Source of the DNA: Hydrangea macrophylla | Lineage: Eukaryota; Streptophyta; Magnoliopsida; Cornales; Hydrangeaceae | Length of the DNA: 64,000 bases | Assembly (NCBI GenBank): GCA_033977485.1 | Contig: CM066991.1 | Span: forward strand, 30,191,850-30,255,849 | Direction: 5' to 3' | Shown here: piece by piece, positions 1 to 11,279 of the stretch | How positions within the stretch are numbered: position 1 is the stretch's first letter | How the letters are laid out: the number at the start of each line of letters is the position of its first letter | The notes under the pieces: generated by a model | Databases searched by the model: none | Told to the model about the DNA's origin: nothing | What the model saw: only the letters and a program-made list of their open reading frames with translations | Position numbers and translations under genes: made by a program

Positions 1-1204
1 GCTGACAAGCCCCCCTAAAAAGATTAGATCAATTCTGATTTTTTTACTATTTTTAGAAAATCATACAAAACTTCTAGACAGAGAGTTGGAAATTCCTTAG
101 TGATGTCTAGTGTTTGTTTGATTCCCAGAGATCTAACCGTTAGAACTTTGATTTTCTTTTTGGGTTAGAAACAAGACTCACAGAGGCACTCTGTGACCAA
201 AAACCATTAAGATCAAACTATTGTAAATATACTTTTCAAATTTTTAAAGTCCGAGTCTGCTCTCTGGAATTTTTTGAATGTTGTGACAGATTTGGTAAAC
301 TTTGCAAATAATGGCTCAAATGGTATTTTCATGAGTTAAGGTTTAAACCATGTTTCAATAATGACTAGTAATGCTTGAATTCAAAGTTTAGATGATCTAA
401 ATCAATGAGCATTTCATAATTTATTCTTGTTCATGTATGCATTCATCCATGTGGCTCCATGCTTGTACTTAGGATTCGTTGCTATAGATTTAACTACATT
501 TGATAGATTTAAGCTAAAGACCTCGGATTGTCATCTAACTTTATATCTGGTATATTATGTGGACTGGCCTTTGTTTTGTAGCGCCAATGAGGTATGATCC
601 CTCGACTCTCCCTTAGTTTAATTATTCCTTAATTTCATTGATTTTTCGACCTCATGTGCGATACATTAGAATTAAAACTTGCCTTATGTGTATATGTGAT
701 TAGAGACCCTTTTTATTAAGATTTCAACTTTTGTATGCATTGCATGTTTAAATGTTCACGGCTGGACTCGGGTAAGTTCTCTAGTTCTCTATTTTGCATA
801 TCATATTGCTTGCTAAATGAACTACTTGGTTTTCAATGATATTTTGTCTGTAGCAATTTTACACCATTTCGACGTGCTTATGTAATGTATATTTATATCT
901 ATGTATTAGTTGAGGGCATGCTTAGATTAATAGTTTGATTAAAAGGATATTGAGTAGAGGCATATCGCGAGGTAGGATGAGAGAGGGTGTTTTAGTTCGT
1001 CAGAGTCCTTCCTCTCTCATTCCATAATCCCCGGACCTAGTTAATCTCTGGTTTAAAAAAAAAAGATCGGTTCCCTTTAAAAATGGTTTTTTTAATTTTC
1101 CTTTAAAAAATTAAGTGGCGACTCATCGTTTTTGAATTTGAATTTGAATTTGAAAAAGATTTTAAACAAAAGTTGTGGGTAAGGAAAAAATTGCGATATC
1201 CACA
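1..1204 (+). repeat. 3' part of a diverged Tat-type LTR
   Basis: The last 300 bases match the end of the LTR of the large element at 35377-56022: the same order of a GAGTAGAG(G) block, GGGTGTTTTAGT, CTCCTTCCTCTCTC, an AAGTGGCGACTC block, and the final (G)TATCCACA. No primer binding site follows position 1204, so this is the 3' LTR of an element lying left of the window, or a solo LTR. The upstream 900 bases are AT-rich LTR-like DNA without an ORF. It is much more diverged than the two 3.3-kb LTRs further on, so it is an older copy of a related family. Confidence 0.7.
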
Positions 1205-1626
1205 TCAACAAAAATCACTTAGAGCGGAGAGAATCTCCCCCTCTTTGAGTGAATTGGTGGACAGGATGCGGAGGGAGGGGGGGAAGTGTGGGAATCACCA
1301 ATAAAAAGGTATCATTATCTTCCCACGGTTAGTACACAAACAAGTATACCAATATCATGAGAAGTAATAATAGACAAAAGAGCATACAAAAAAAAAACCA
1401 CAAACATGCAAATATAATAAGAGAGATGTATAACAACAGAGATAATATCATATATATCCAAAAGAAGTTTTAAATACAAATGGGATGTTATAGATACAAA
1501 AAGAATTTGGAAGCCTACACTAATCCCAAACCCAAAACTATCTATCTAGATGTCCACACTAGCTATATATCTAGCCAATTTTCAAAAGAAATCAACAAGG
1601 CTGTTAAATCTGGAGTCTATTCTTAA
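1205..1626. other. Non-coding spacer with a G-run
   Basis: I see no gene here. The stretch 1269-1292 is a purine block with four runs of three or more G, matching the loose G-quadruplex pattern on the plus strand. It could also be an old polypurine tract of a minus- or plus-strand element. Confidence 0.35.
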
Positions 1627-2976
1627 TCAACCGAATGTCATCAGGACATCATCAAGACTTGACAGCATTTGAGACAAGTGTCGATCCACTAACTCCTGAG
1701 TGGCAACGGAGGTGGTACAAATAATGTCCACAGTAGTGCCAATCTCCAAAATGTCTGAGCACAGGGTGTCAAAGTGAGAAGTCGCTATAGATGAGAGAGT
1801 AGAGATACTTGAAGAGAGAGTGGAGTGAAGTAAAGTGATAGTGGTGGAAAGAGAGTCAATGGAAGCGGTGATGATGGCGAACTGCTCTAAAAGATCAGCA
1901 GCAAGAGAAAGAGCTGAAGAGGATGGAATATCTGTGGACGGAGGAGTGGAAGTGGAGGGAGCATCAGAAGATGGGGTAATGGTGATGGTAGGGTTAGTGG
2001 TGGTTGTGGGAGCAATGGTGTTGGCAGTGGTAGGAGGTGTAGCAGAAGAGGAAGGAGCAGTAGTAGGACAGGGAGCTTTAGGAACAAATTTGTCATCCTG
2101 TAGCTTATAGGCCATCAGAGAGAGAGTGGTGGTGGAGTAGAACTCATGGACTATGGGATCGTAGCGATCAATGTCTTCAAGAGGGACCTTGAAGTGACAA
2201 AAGATGGTAGTGAGAGCTATGCCAAAGGGGAGTGAACTGGCTTTAGACTTCTTTTGAGTCTTATAGATGTGCTTGCAGAAGAGATGTGGTAAATCAAATT
2301 TCATACCCTTAAGAATACACCATAGAATAAAGACATCAAAATAAGAAACATAGTCGCGACCACCTATGCGAGGAACAAGATTATAGGAAATAACATAGTG
2401 GAGTAAACGACACTCAAAGGTGAGTTGAGAGGCAGTGGGTTTAGATGGGTCAACCAATTTGGGGTTCCCATAAATTTGCCTACAGCCGATCAAAGCTTCA
2501 AAACCAAAACTAGTGTTCCATTTACTATCTTCATAGTGGTGAATGTTGCCCATTGGGATACCTATAATTTGGACCACATGATCAGGAGTGACTGTGAATT
2601 TTACTCCTCGAACATAAGAAGTAAAAGAAATATGTTACAGCGAGGGATGTAAATTGGTGAAATATTCGCAGACAAGTGTCGGGTAATGGGGTTGAGAAAT
2701 GGATAAAAAATGGGTCCACCCTAGGGCATCAAATAAAGTTCCAATGCACAGACGATAGGCATTTGACAAGTCAAGGTGAAGAGTTTTACCTATGACGACT
2801 TTTCGATGAATGACTGAGTCATTGTAGTTGTCCCTTCGCTCAGAGTCAAGGAAATGAGCGAAAGGACGAGGTGCAGGAGGACGAGAGGGAGGAGCAGTGG
2901 CTGGAGCAGGTGGAGCAGCTAATGTCGGAGCAGAGGGAACCTCAGATGCCTTTTGCTTGAGAGATTTTGGAGGCAT
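1627..2976 (-). pseudogene. Putative plant transposon protein (Transposase_32-like), one in-frame stop
   Basis: Reading from an ATG at 2976 (MPPKSLKQKASE), one frame stays open for 450 codons except for a TAA at 2637-2635. The N-terminus is a basic and Ala/Pro-rich tail. The middle (LGWTHFLSISQPHYPTLVCE, then YFTNLHPS; later PMGNIHHYEDSKW) has the look of the plant-only family called putative plant transposon protein. The C-terminus is a long Thr/Ser/Pro-rich linker followed by a helical Leu/Ser/Thr stretch. Proteins of this type are carried as extra ORFs by plant retrotransposons, often antisense to gag-pol. No gag-pol lies next to it here, so the parent element is fragmentary. Its upstream side holds the palindrome pairs at 3202-3472. 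The family call comes from recall of the motif pattern and is moderately sure. Confidence 0.6.
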
Positions 2977-3066
2977 ATCAGCAAAAAAAAAATCAGAGGG
3001 ATTGAAAGGGTGAGAGGAGGTCAGAAATGTGAGTGGTAATATTTTGTGGTGGTGAGAAGGTGGCCG

Positions 3067-3102
<36 letters not shown>
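3067..3102. repeat. (GA)n microsatellite
   Basis: About 36 bases of almost pure GA, interrupted once by AAAG. It lies about 90 bp upstream of the ATG at 2976, so in the minus-strand 5' leader it reads as CT. Confidence 0.9.
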
Positions 3103-3103
<1 letters not shown>

Positions 3104-3201
3104 TCAGAGCAGGGGAAGATGAAGGGACCAGTCGCCTGGAAAGAAGAATAGGGGAGTTCGGGTATGAAAAATATGCAGAAATATGTATAGACCAAGAGGT
3201 T

Positions 3202-3472
3202 CAATAGACTTGGTCGGGCAGTAGGTCGATTGAGGTGAGTTGGGGACAAAGGTTCGGCCGACTGAGGAGGGTCTACAGTCGATTGGATAAGGTCAAGCAG
3301 AATGGGTGTTTTGGCGACAGAAACCGGTCGACTGAGAAATTGATCAGTCGACTAATAAAATAAGCATCCGGTTGACTGAACCGATTCTTCAGTCAACTGA
3401 GTAGGTAATCTTAACAAAATTTATAAAAGGAGACAAAGGTCCGGTCGACTGGACAAGAACATCAGTCGTATG
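3202..3472. repeat. Five pairs of 10-bp palindromes, members 20-21 bp apart
   Basis: Copies of CGGTCGACTG / CAGTCGACTG and close variants start at 3202 and 3223, 3255 and 3276, 3325 and 3345, 3369 and 3390, 3442 and 3463. Within each pair the starts differ by 20 or 21 bases. The left member usually begins CGG and the right member CAG. A TATAAAAG/TATAAAT-like sequence sits at 3419-3428. The block lies upstream of the minus-strand ORF that starts at 2976, so it may belong to its promoter or leader. Confidence 0.85.
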
Positions 3473-4990
3473 TGGATGAACTAAGCGTAAAAAGTAAGAG
3501 TTAGCCTCAAAAAATTGAAGGAACAGAAAAACAGATTCAAGCAATATACATTCGTGTCAATGTTTATATAAATGTGTAATGATGAAGTAAATACAGCTAT
3601 AAGGGTGAAGCACATGTTCTCTATAAATGGAGCAATCAGCAATTAATATATATCAAGTAACATGCAGATCCATTTAGTTATGAAGCAACACCAGCTACTT
3701 GAGTCATTAATTTTGCACCAAAAAAGCTATCCCAAATGGGCCATAAATTCTATGAGTAAGAGCACCTGAAATGCATCAAGCTGCTGGGTAGGTTCAACTG
3801 ATGTGCAATTTATGTCTTGTTTCCTAAATGAAAGTAAAAGCAAAGACTTCTATGCTTATCCAACTTATGTAACATAGCTACTGAGTGCCTTATCGTCAAT
3901 GGGATTATCAAGTATCATAAGTGAACTAGATTTAACTCTTAGTCGTAATCTTGTCTGCCACTACAATATTATAGTACCTAATTTGAGTGGGTTAATCAAG
4001 TGAGAGAAGAGACAAACTGGTGTGTTGTTTCATAGGATTAACAACTATATAAATAAGGACTATATGTCTAACACCATAAAGGGGAAAAAAAGAATGAATT
4101 TAATAAACCAAAAAATGTATGTTTGAAGCTAATATGTCCAAATCTGCAGAAACTTTCTAATCTACTGGAAACATTCTAAATTTGAGCATTTCCAAGTGTT
4201 CTCCATTTTGAAAGAACTAAGGCATAAAAGGAAGAGGGATTGTTCCAACCAAATAACTAGGCGTTTAAATTATTAGCAGTAAGCCAGTAAGGCTAGGAAA
4301 GGAATTTCTAATATCTAGCAATAAAGATACAGGCAGGGATACCAAAGTGGCATTTTGCTTCATTGACAGCATAGATATGCTGAAAGAAATACTAATAGTT
4401 CCCTTCCAACGAGAAGGAACGAGCAATGGGGATACATGAAGAAGCAACTTGAAAGGAATTGGCCAAATAACTTGATACTATAAGAAAGTGATTCAAAAGG
4501 AAAAGAAATTGGGGTTTAAAGTAGCTAGCTCAAGGAACGAGGAACAGAGTCAATAGACTATCAGATAGATTTTCAAGGCTTTAGATATTAATGGGATGAT
4601 GATTTCTAGGAGAGAGCAAGGCCCACAATGCTGCAAAATATGATACTCAAATCCTCCAGCATCAAACCCCTTCAAACCAAATAGTAAATCCCGAGTAACA
4701 ATGCATTCAACTTGGGATCTAACTAAACATGAATCTCATTCTTAACCTCCAATTTTACCAGCCAAGCGCAACCTTCGGCTTCAAGATTAATGCCCAAGAG
4801 AAAGTTACACATAAAACCCATTGTTTCGGCATCCTATGTTTTGGCTTCAAGATTACCTTTGCAAATGTTCTCGAGTCAAATCAGTGGCAACTTTTTTCCT
4901 TTCTGGAGCGTAGTTAGCATCTTTTTTTACCGAGTAACCCTTCCATAATTTCTGTACTGCGCCCCAAATCTGGAAGAAAAGTATGCAAAC
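3473..4990. other. AT-rich non-coding stretch
   Basis: I find no recognisable gene or repeat family here. Short open frames exist but none has a motif or a coding-like composition. Confidence 0.5.
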
Positions 4991-5113
4991 CTCCAATTCT
5001 CCTGACGTAATACCCTCCTTTGGAATTGCCAGGAACAACTGAACCTCTGGTGATCCCTTATCAGCATAATTGCTCCCTTCATTGGTAAGTACCCATCTCT
5101 CCCTCTTGATGTC
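4991..5113 (-). pseudogene. Orphan exon resembling phenylalanyl-tRNA synthetase alpha subunit
   Basis: On the minus strand, directly after an AG (…CATGTAG), 41 codons read DIKRERWVLTNEG, then YADKGSPEVQLFLAIPKEG and TSGELE. This matches, from memory, the N-terminal winged-helix (tRNA-binding) region of plant cytosolic PheRS alpha, where WVLT-EG-KYA-EGSPEVQLFLA-P-EG is conserved. The exon has no stop and ends at a GT (GTTTGC). No other PheRS exon is visible on either side: the first-exon region and the catalytic domain are missing. It is probably a fragment carried here by a transposon or left after deletion. Confidence 0.6.
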
Positions 5114-5767
5114 CTACATGATTTCCATGAACCAAGTCTAATGAACAACTTATAATTTAGATAACAGAGAGTAAAAGCGTCAGCTGATAAGTTAAATATT
5201 TAAATATATTTTCATCATTTTTGTTTTGTCATTGTATCGTGTCCATATCCCCGTAGCCATTTAGGTGCTTCTTAGAGAGCACAACGGGCTTGGAGCTTGG
5301 GTTATGTTATGGGATGTAATTCGACATTCTTGTGCATGTTTATTTTCTCATAGTTAAGAATGTATCTCAGTGAAATAAACTCCGAATAGACTGTAAAATA
5401 TTAATTTAAATAATTAAGTGCCTAACATCATCCTGATTGAAAACATGAACTACAAAAGTTTGCAGGTGGTTATAAACATAAATCCAAGTTTAGATGTCAT
5501 ATATTCTCCAAATACCCTGAACTATTTACTCCTCAAATGCTCAAACAACATCAGCACTTATCACAGAAAAAAAAGTGGTCATGATAGACTCAAAACGTGA
5601 CTGTTCTGCTAATCAAAGGCAGAGAGTTTTGTGATCATTGGTGATGGATGACACAATTCGGCTTGATGGGTCTATAGGTAGAGGACAAGTAGTGAATGCT
5701 CTTCTTGAATTGATGATGAAGAAGAGGTAGTTTGAACGAGTCCTCTTCTTGATCATGTTTGATTAGA
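5114..5767. other. AT-rich non-coding stretch
   Basis: Nothing recognisable. It separates the PheRS-like exon from the tandem repeat. Confidence 0.5.
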
Positions 5768-6140
5768 ATAACAATATGAGAGTTTGATAAGATCCAAAAT
5801 TGGAAATTTGCATTTCTTACACAAACCAAATGAGAAAATGTGAGAATTTTACGAACCCATATGGTAAAATGTAGTAATGACTTAGAAAAATATCAATAAG
5901 AGAGTTTGATGTAAGATCCAAAATTGGGAATTGACATTTCTGACACCAACCCAAGTGAGAAAATCTAAGATTTTTAAGAACCCATACGATAAAATGATGA
6001 TTAAACTTGGAAGAATATAAATAAGTGAGTTTGATATAAGATCAAAAATTAGAAATTGACAATTCTGACACCAACCCAAGTGAGAAAATCTTAGAATTTT
6101 AAGAACCCATATGATAAATTGATGATTAAACTTGGAAAAG
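5768..6140. repeat. Tandem repeat, about 124-bp unit, three copies
   Basis: The block GAGAGTTTGAT...AAGATC(C/A)AAAATT...GACA...CCAA(C/-)CCAA(G)TGAGAAAAT...AAGAACCCATA recurs with starts at about 5778, 5900 and 6025. The spacings are 122 and 125 bases. The copies differ by point changes and short indels, so the array is old. It has no coding content. Confidence 0.8.
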
Positions 6141-6256
6141 GCTAAGAATTATAGAGGTTTCTACAGTAATTGACATTATTTTAGTGGTAGAGAGGCTTAG
6201 GCGCTATATAAGTTAAACTGACTCAAGGTAACAGATTGATGAAGTAGCTAAGCAAG

Positions 6257-6875
6257 TGGTACGCCCAGAAATATTCTGCTATAGTCCAGCCTCCACGTCA
6301 GTGGCAAAGGACCCAGATTATCTGGATAGGGAGCTTGTAGCCCACCAATCCTGAGGCCTTTCGAGGGCAACCGCTGTGCATGCTCGCACAGCCTGGGCAT
6401 GCGGCCCAACAGCTCTCCACAAGGTGTGGTTTGACAGCCAAGCAGCTTAGTAGTTTCCTAAATCAGTCAGAAGACTAATGGAAAACTGTAAATAGTTTCC
6501 TAAGCCATTTAGGAAACCTTCCATGATTTGTGCTCATCAACTTGTAATTAGATTAGGCTTCCTTATCTAATCAGTTACCTAATGCGGGTGGTCTCTTGCA
6601 CCTATAAAAGGGGCCACTCACCCCCATTAGAGGGGATCGCATTCTTAACTTAAAGAATAGTATATACACTCATTTGACATGCATATACCCGGCCAGTATT
6701 ACTGGTAGTGCTGCCCCAATTGTTGGCTAACCAAGCTCGCTGGTGATCTGCTAGTGAAGCGCACTGACGCACCCATGGACGTAGGTCACCTTATGAACGA
6801 GGCCGAACCACACGCAATTGATTGTGTCACCACTTCTCTCTTCTTAATCCCTCTTACCAATTTTTGGCATCATCA
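6257..6875 (+). repeat. 5' LTR of Tat element 1
   Basis: It begins TGGTACGCCC. The first 292 bases align closely with 16345-16636. The end is set at ...GGCATCATCA because a primer-binding-like sequence follows. A TATA box lies at 6603-6610. The R/U5 part carries an open but unconvincing frame. Confidence 0.8.
6603..6610 (+). promoter_or_regulatory. TATA box of element 1 LTR
   Basis: TATAAAAG followed by GGGGCCACTC lies inside the LTR about 350 bases from its start, as expected for a plant LTR promoter. The truncated 3' LTR lacks this part. Confidence 0.65.
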
Positions 6876-6895
6876 GTTTGTCGCCGTCTATGGGA
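6876..6895 (+). other. Degenerate primer binding site
   Basis: Directly after the LTR end, GTTTGTCGCCGTCTATGGGA resembles the plant gypsy leader that contains TGGCGCCGTC, a site complementary to the 3' end of a tRNA of the Asp type. One base of the TGGCGCC core has changed. The tRNA assignment is tentative. Confidence 0.5.
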
Positions 6896-6937
6896 AAACA
6901 AGAAGTTCCTCATCAACAAATTCCTTGACTGATCAGC

Positions 6938-8470
6938 ATGCCACCGAAGACGGGTAAGAAAAACACTGCTCCGGTCAGTCAGGAAAACTTACAGCTCGAG
7001 CAGCAGGCCGCCTCCATGACCTCCGAGTAGATGACAGCGGCGCTCACGCAACTCCTGGAAGGCCAACGGCAAACCATACAGCAAATCAAAGCACTGTTGG
7101 CCTTGCAGGAGAAACGCCCTCAATCAGAGAATCAGACCGTGAAGAGTGCCCCTGACCGGGAACCCAGAAGAGTCCGGAACCATACCCACTCCGCACCGGT
7201 ATCCCCGTCGGATTGGGAACACGCCCGAGATGGTGACCGTAGCAGAGCACCCAGGCACTCCAGGCGGCAAGCTCATACTAATCCTCGTCGGGTGGAAGAT
7301 GCTAGAGACATCATCAACAGGCGGCACGCCATTAGGAGGGAAGGTTCAGGGCCAAAGCCCCGGGAATCAGCCAAAGACCCTCTGGCCCGGAGCTGGGGAG
7401 ATCTTAGGCATACAATTACCCGGAGTCAGAGCCAGGTTCTATCCCCGAGGTCAACACACTTTAAAGAGAAAGCCTCGTCGTCTGATCCAACTTACCACTC
7501 GGACATTGACAGGAAGACCGAGCAGGAAAACGTGAATGCTCAAATCCATGGTTTGTGAAAACAGATCGAGCAATTGAGCCGCAAGCAGCGTCCTGACCAG
7601 ACCAACATGGAGACCGAGTTGCCCTATACCTCTCGAGTCACCAGATTCCCCATCCCACGAAAGTTCAAGCCACTGCATCTCAATTCTTATGACGGGACAG
7701 GGAGCCCAGTGGATCATATCTGCACCTACAGTGCTCAGATAGCGTTGGTTACCACTGTCGATGAATTGATATGCCTGGCCTTCCCCAGCACTCTCAAGGG
7801 GCCAGCCGTGCAGTGGTTCCACACACTCAAGCCCCGAACGGTTGATGACTTCGAGGCGCTGAGTAAGCTGTTCATTAGCCAGTTCGTAGGGATGCTTGAT
7901 CGGTCGCAACTGGATACTCAACTATTGACTGTCAAGCAACACAAGGGTGAATCCCTAAGGGGGTATGTGGATCGCTTCAATCAGTAGAGGCTCTAAATCC
8001 ATAATTTGAATGAAACAGCAGCCATCATGGCCTTCTACTCGGGAGTTCAACACACCAAGGTCGCCACATCATTCCACCGAGACCGACTGGCAACCCTGGT
8101 AGAGCTCCCGGAGAGGGTCAAAAAGTATATAGACATAAAAGAATTACTAAAATCCAAGCGCACTGGCTTCGTGGGAGATGAGTCCCCGAAAGCCAAGTGG
8201 AGGCGTGAGGGCTCTGAGAAGGGTCCAGTAAAAGAGAGAAGGCAGGACCAGCAAAGAGGAGGCTGGGATCAGCCCCAAATCGCTTTCACGCCTCTATCCT
8301 GACCAATCCACGAAGTCATGGTCACCGCCGAGGCGCAGAGGTTACTTAACAACCGGCAAAACTCAAAGCCCCGCCCGGAAAGAGGAATCGTGATAAGTTT
8401 TGCCACTTTCATAGAGGTGGCACGGCCATGACACAAAGGATTGCTTCAAGTTGAAGATAGCCATGAAAAA
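6938..8470 (+). pseudogene. gag of Tat element 1
   Basis: The frame opens at MPPKTGKKN (6938) and stays in one phase through about 8302, with stops at 7028, 7556, 7985 and 8300. The retrotransposon-gag core is clear: FKPLHLNSYDGTGSPVDHI, then ICLAFPSTLKGPAVQWF, and FISQFVG (about 7660-7900). After 8302 the frame shifts. A zinc-finger remnant of the type C-HFHR-GH-T-C is visible near 8400 (FCHFHRG). Gag would form the particle that packages element RNA. The gene is dead because of the stops and frameshifts. Confidence 0.85.
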
Positions 8471-8689
8471 ATTGATCGAGCAGGGTTATCTGGCAGAGTA
8501 CGTTGCCACAGATGGACGGCCTTCGCAAGGAGCCTGAGCTCCCGGTCAAATACAGCCTCTTGGTCAAATCAACATGATCTCCGGAGGAATGTTGGGCTGC
8601 GGGGACTCACAGTCGGCAAGGAAGAGGCATGCTCGGGCATCCCAGGCGGATGTCTGGCAGGTCCAATCCACTGGCTCCCCGCCAATTGA

Positions 8690-9180
8690 CATACAGATGT
8701 TCAGCTCTGACGATTTGCAAGGCGTCCACTACCCCCATAATGACCCGTTGGTTGTGACGCTCTCCATAGCCAATTACGTGGTCAAGAGGGTGTTGGTCGA
8801 CATAGGCTGCTCGACCGATATCATATTCGTGTCAGCATTCGATCAGCTCTGGATGTCCAAAGATCGGCTTTGCCCGGTTGCTACTCCCTTGGTGGGTTTT
8901 AACAGATCCAGCACCCAGCCGCTCGGTACCATGGAGCTCCCCGTGCTTATGGTAACTTACCCTCAGCAAATCTCCCTGCTGTCGAACTTTATAATAGTAG
9001 AGGCTCCATCTGCCTACAACTTCATTCTTGGGAGGCCCACACTCAACTGAGCCAGGGCTATTGTCTCTACCCATAGCCTCACAGTTAAGTTCTCGATCCC
9101 TTAGGGACTTGGGAGCCTGCGAGGAGATCAGGAAACTGCCCAGAGTTGCTATGTCAGTTTCCTTTGCCAGGAGGTCATCA
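8690..9180 (+). pseudogene. Aspartic protease region of Tat element 1
   Basis: The sequence VKRVLVDIGCSTDII has DIG where a retropepsin has DTG or DSG, so the catalytic motif is damaged. The flap-side and C-terminal parts follow (FNRSSTQPLGTMELPV, FIIVEAPSAYNFILGRP). The open part ends at a TGA at 9050 where a normal copy continues past LGRP. The following stretch to 9180 still reads as a decayed inter-domain linker. Confidence 0.8.
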
Positions 9181-9299
9181 CATAGACATTAAACGTCCAG
9201 GAGATGGACCCGAGGGACCAGAATGATAGAGTGGACCAGATCAAAGAATTGGAACGAGTGGCATTGAACCCACAACTCCTAGACTGAACTGCAAGAATT

Positions 9300-11130
9300 G
9301 CCACCCTGTTGGAGCCCCGTCTTAGGGAGAAACTGATTCAATTCCTGCAACAGAGTCAGGATGTGTTCACCTGGTGCCATGAAGATATCCCCAGAATTGA
9401 TCCCTGGGTAATGTCGCATCGGCTCAACTTCGACCCAGATTCCCGGCCTATGAAGCAGAAGAGACGGGGCATAGTCTCCGAGAGACAGAAAGCAATGAGT
9501 GAGGAGGTCGAGAAGCTCCTCAAAGCCCACTCTATACGAGAGGTCCACTACCCCGATTGGATAGCCAACATAGTACTTGTCAAGAAAAGTAATTGGAAGT
9601 GGAGGATGTGCATGGACTTCACCGACTTAAACAAAGCCTGCCCCAAGGACTAGTATTCGTTGCCCAGGATAGACCTCCTTGTGAATTCCACAGCTGGTCA
9701 TTCGCTCCTCTTGTTTATGGACGCCTACTCCGGGTACAATCAGATCAGCATGTATCACAGGGACGAAGAAAAGACCTCGTTCATCACGGACCAGGGGACC
9801 TATTGCTACAAAGTCATGCCTTTTGGCCTCAAAAATGCCGGGGTAACTTATCAACGCCTGGTCAATCACATGTTCAAAGACCGGATCGAGAAATCAATGG
9901 AGGTGTACGTCGAAGATCAACTGGTCAAAAGCCAAGATGAGTCCGACCATCTGGAACATTTGGCCTGGGCCTTCAGCATTTTGAAGAAGTTCAGGATGAG
10001 GTTGAACCCGGCCAAATGCACATTTGGCATCTCATCCAGAAAGTTCTTGGGGCACCTAGTTGGCAGGCGGGGCATTGAAGCAAACCTCGAGAAAATCCAA
10101 GTCCTCATTAACATGCGATCGCCCAGGTCGACTAAAGAAGTACAGAGTCTGGCCGGACGGGTTGCCGCATTGAACAGATTTGTCTCTAGAGCTACCAACC
10201 AGTGCCCGCCATTTTTCAAGATACTCCGTAAGGTGTTTCAGTGGTCTGAGGAGTGTGAGGAGGCGTTTTAGGCACTACAAGAAGTACATGGCATCTCCCC
10301 CTCTACTCTCAACACCCGTACCGGGGGAGGAATTGTTCCTATACCTGGCAGTATCACCCTCAGTGTCAGCTCGACACTCATTAGGGAAGAGCACGGGGTA
10401 CAGTTCCCAGAGTACTATACCAGCCGGGCGCTCCAGGGCGCGAAGAGCAAATACTCCCGCATCAAAAAACTTGCATTCGCTCTTATCACCTCTGCCCGGA
10501 GACTCCGTTCGTACTTTCAGGCCCATGTTATTATGGTCCTTACTGACCAACCTCTCCGCAGGATCCTAAGCAGGCTTGACACGTTCGGGAGGCTTGTCAA
10601 GTGGGCTGTGGAGTTAGAGGAATTTGAAGTAGCCTACCGCCCCCAGAAGGAAATCAAAGGGTAAGCAGTAGCAGATTTTCTGGTTGAGTTCACATATCCG
10701 TAAGACCCAGTTGAAGGGCTCGACCCACCGATCCTACCGCCTGGGTTACAGGCTGACATCCCCACCTGGGTACTATATGTGGACGGTTCCTCAAACTAGC
10801 AAGGCAGTGGGGCAGGAATCATCTTGACTACGCTTGACGGCATCCAGCTCAAGTATGCCCTAAGGTTTAGGTTTTGTGCCTCCAATAATGAAGCTGAGTA
10901 TGAAGCCCTATTGGTCAGATTGCAGTTGGCCACTTCCATGGGTGTGCAACAGGTCTAAAGTTACAGCAACTCTCAGCTCGTGGTCAATCAAGTCAACCAA
11001 GAGTACGAAGCCCGAGGAGACAACATGGTAGCCTATATAGCCCTTGTCCGAGTAGTTTCGAAGAAGCTTTAGGGTTTCTATATCATACAGATACCCAGAC
11101 ATGAAAACACCAGGGCTGACCGGTTAGCCT
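9300..11130 (+). pseudogene. RT, RNase H and archaeal-type RNase H of Tat element 1
   Basis: RT motifs in order are MCMDFTDLNKACPKD, MDAYSGYNQI, MPFGLKNAG and YVEDQLVKS. The active-site motif reads YVED where YVDD is usual, so one catalytic aspartate has become Glu. A first RNase H (connection) domain follows (KLAFALITSARRLRSYF). Then comes a second RNase H beginning YVDGSSN near 10780, with NEAEYEALL near 10890. Stops lie at 9651, 10269, 10662 and 10797, with others later. Two RNase H domains in a row are the hallmark of the Tat lineage. The copy is non-functional. Confidence 0.9.
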
Positions 11131-11279
11131 GCCTCGCTTCGTCTTCTAAGTCAGACTTGCCCAGGATAAGGGTAGAATACCTGCCCGCGCCAAGTGTAAT
11201 CAACTCAGAATGTATGGAGGTGGAATCAGACGCCTTGGGACCCAGCTGGATGGACCCTATCATAGCATTCCAAATAACA

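Noticed and set aside
1835..2110. Plus-strand Val-rich ORF
   Set aside because: It is the antisense of the Thr/Ser/Pro-rich linker of the minus-strand transposon protein.
4853..4990. Continuation of the PheRS-like exon
   Set aside because: The frame stays open past 4991, but the residues (VCILFFQIWGAVQKLW) no longer match well and a GT borders the matching part. I limited the call to 4991-5113.
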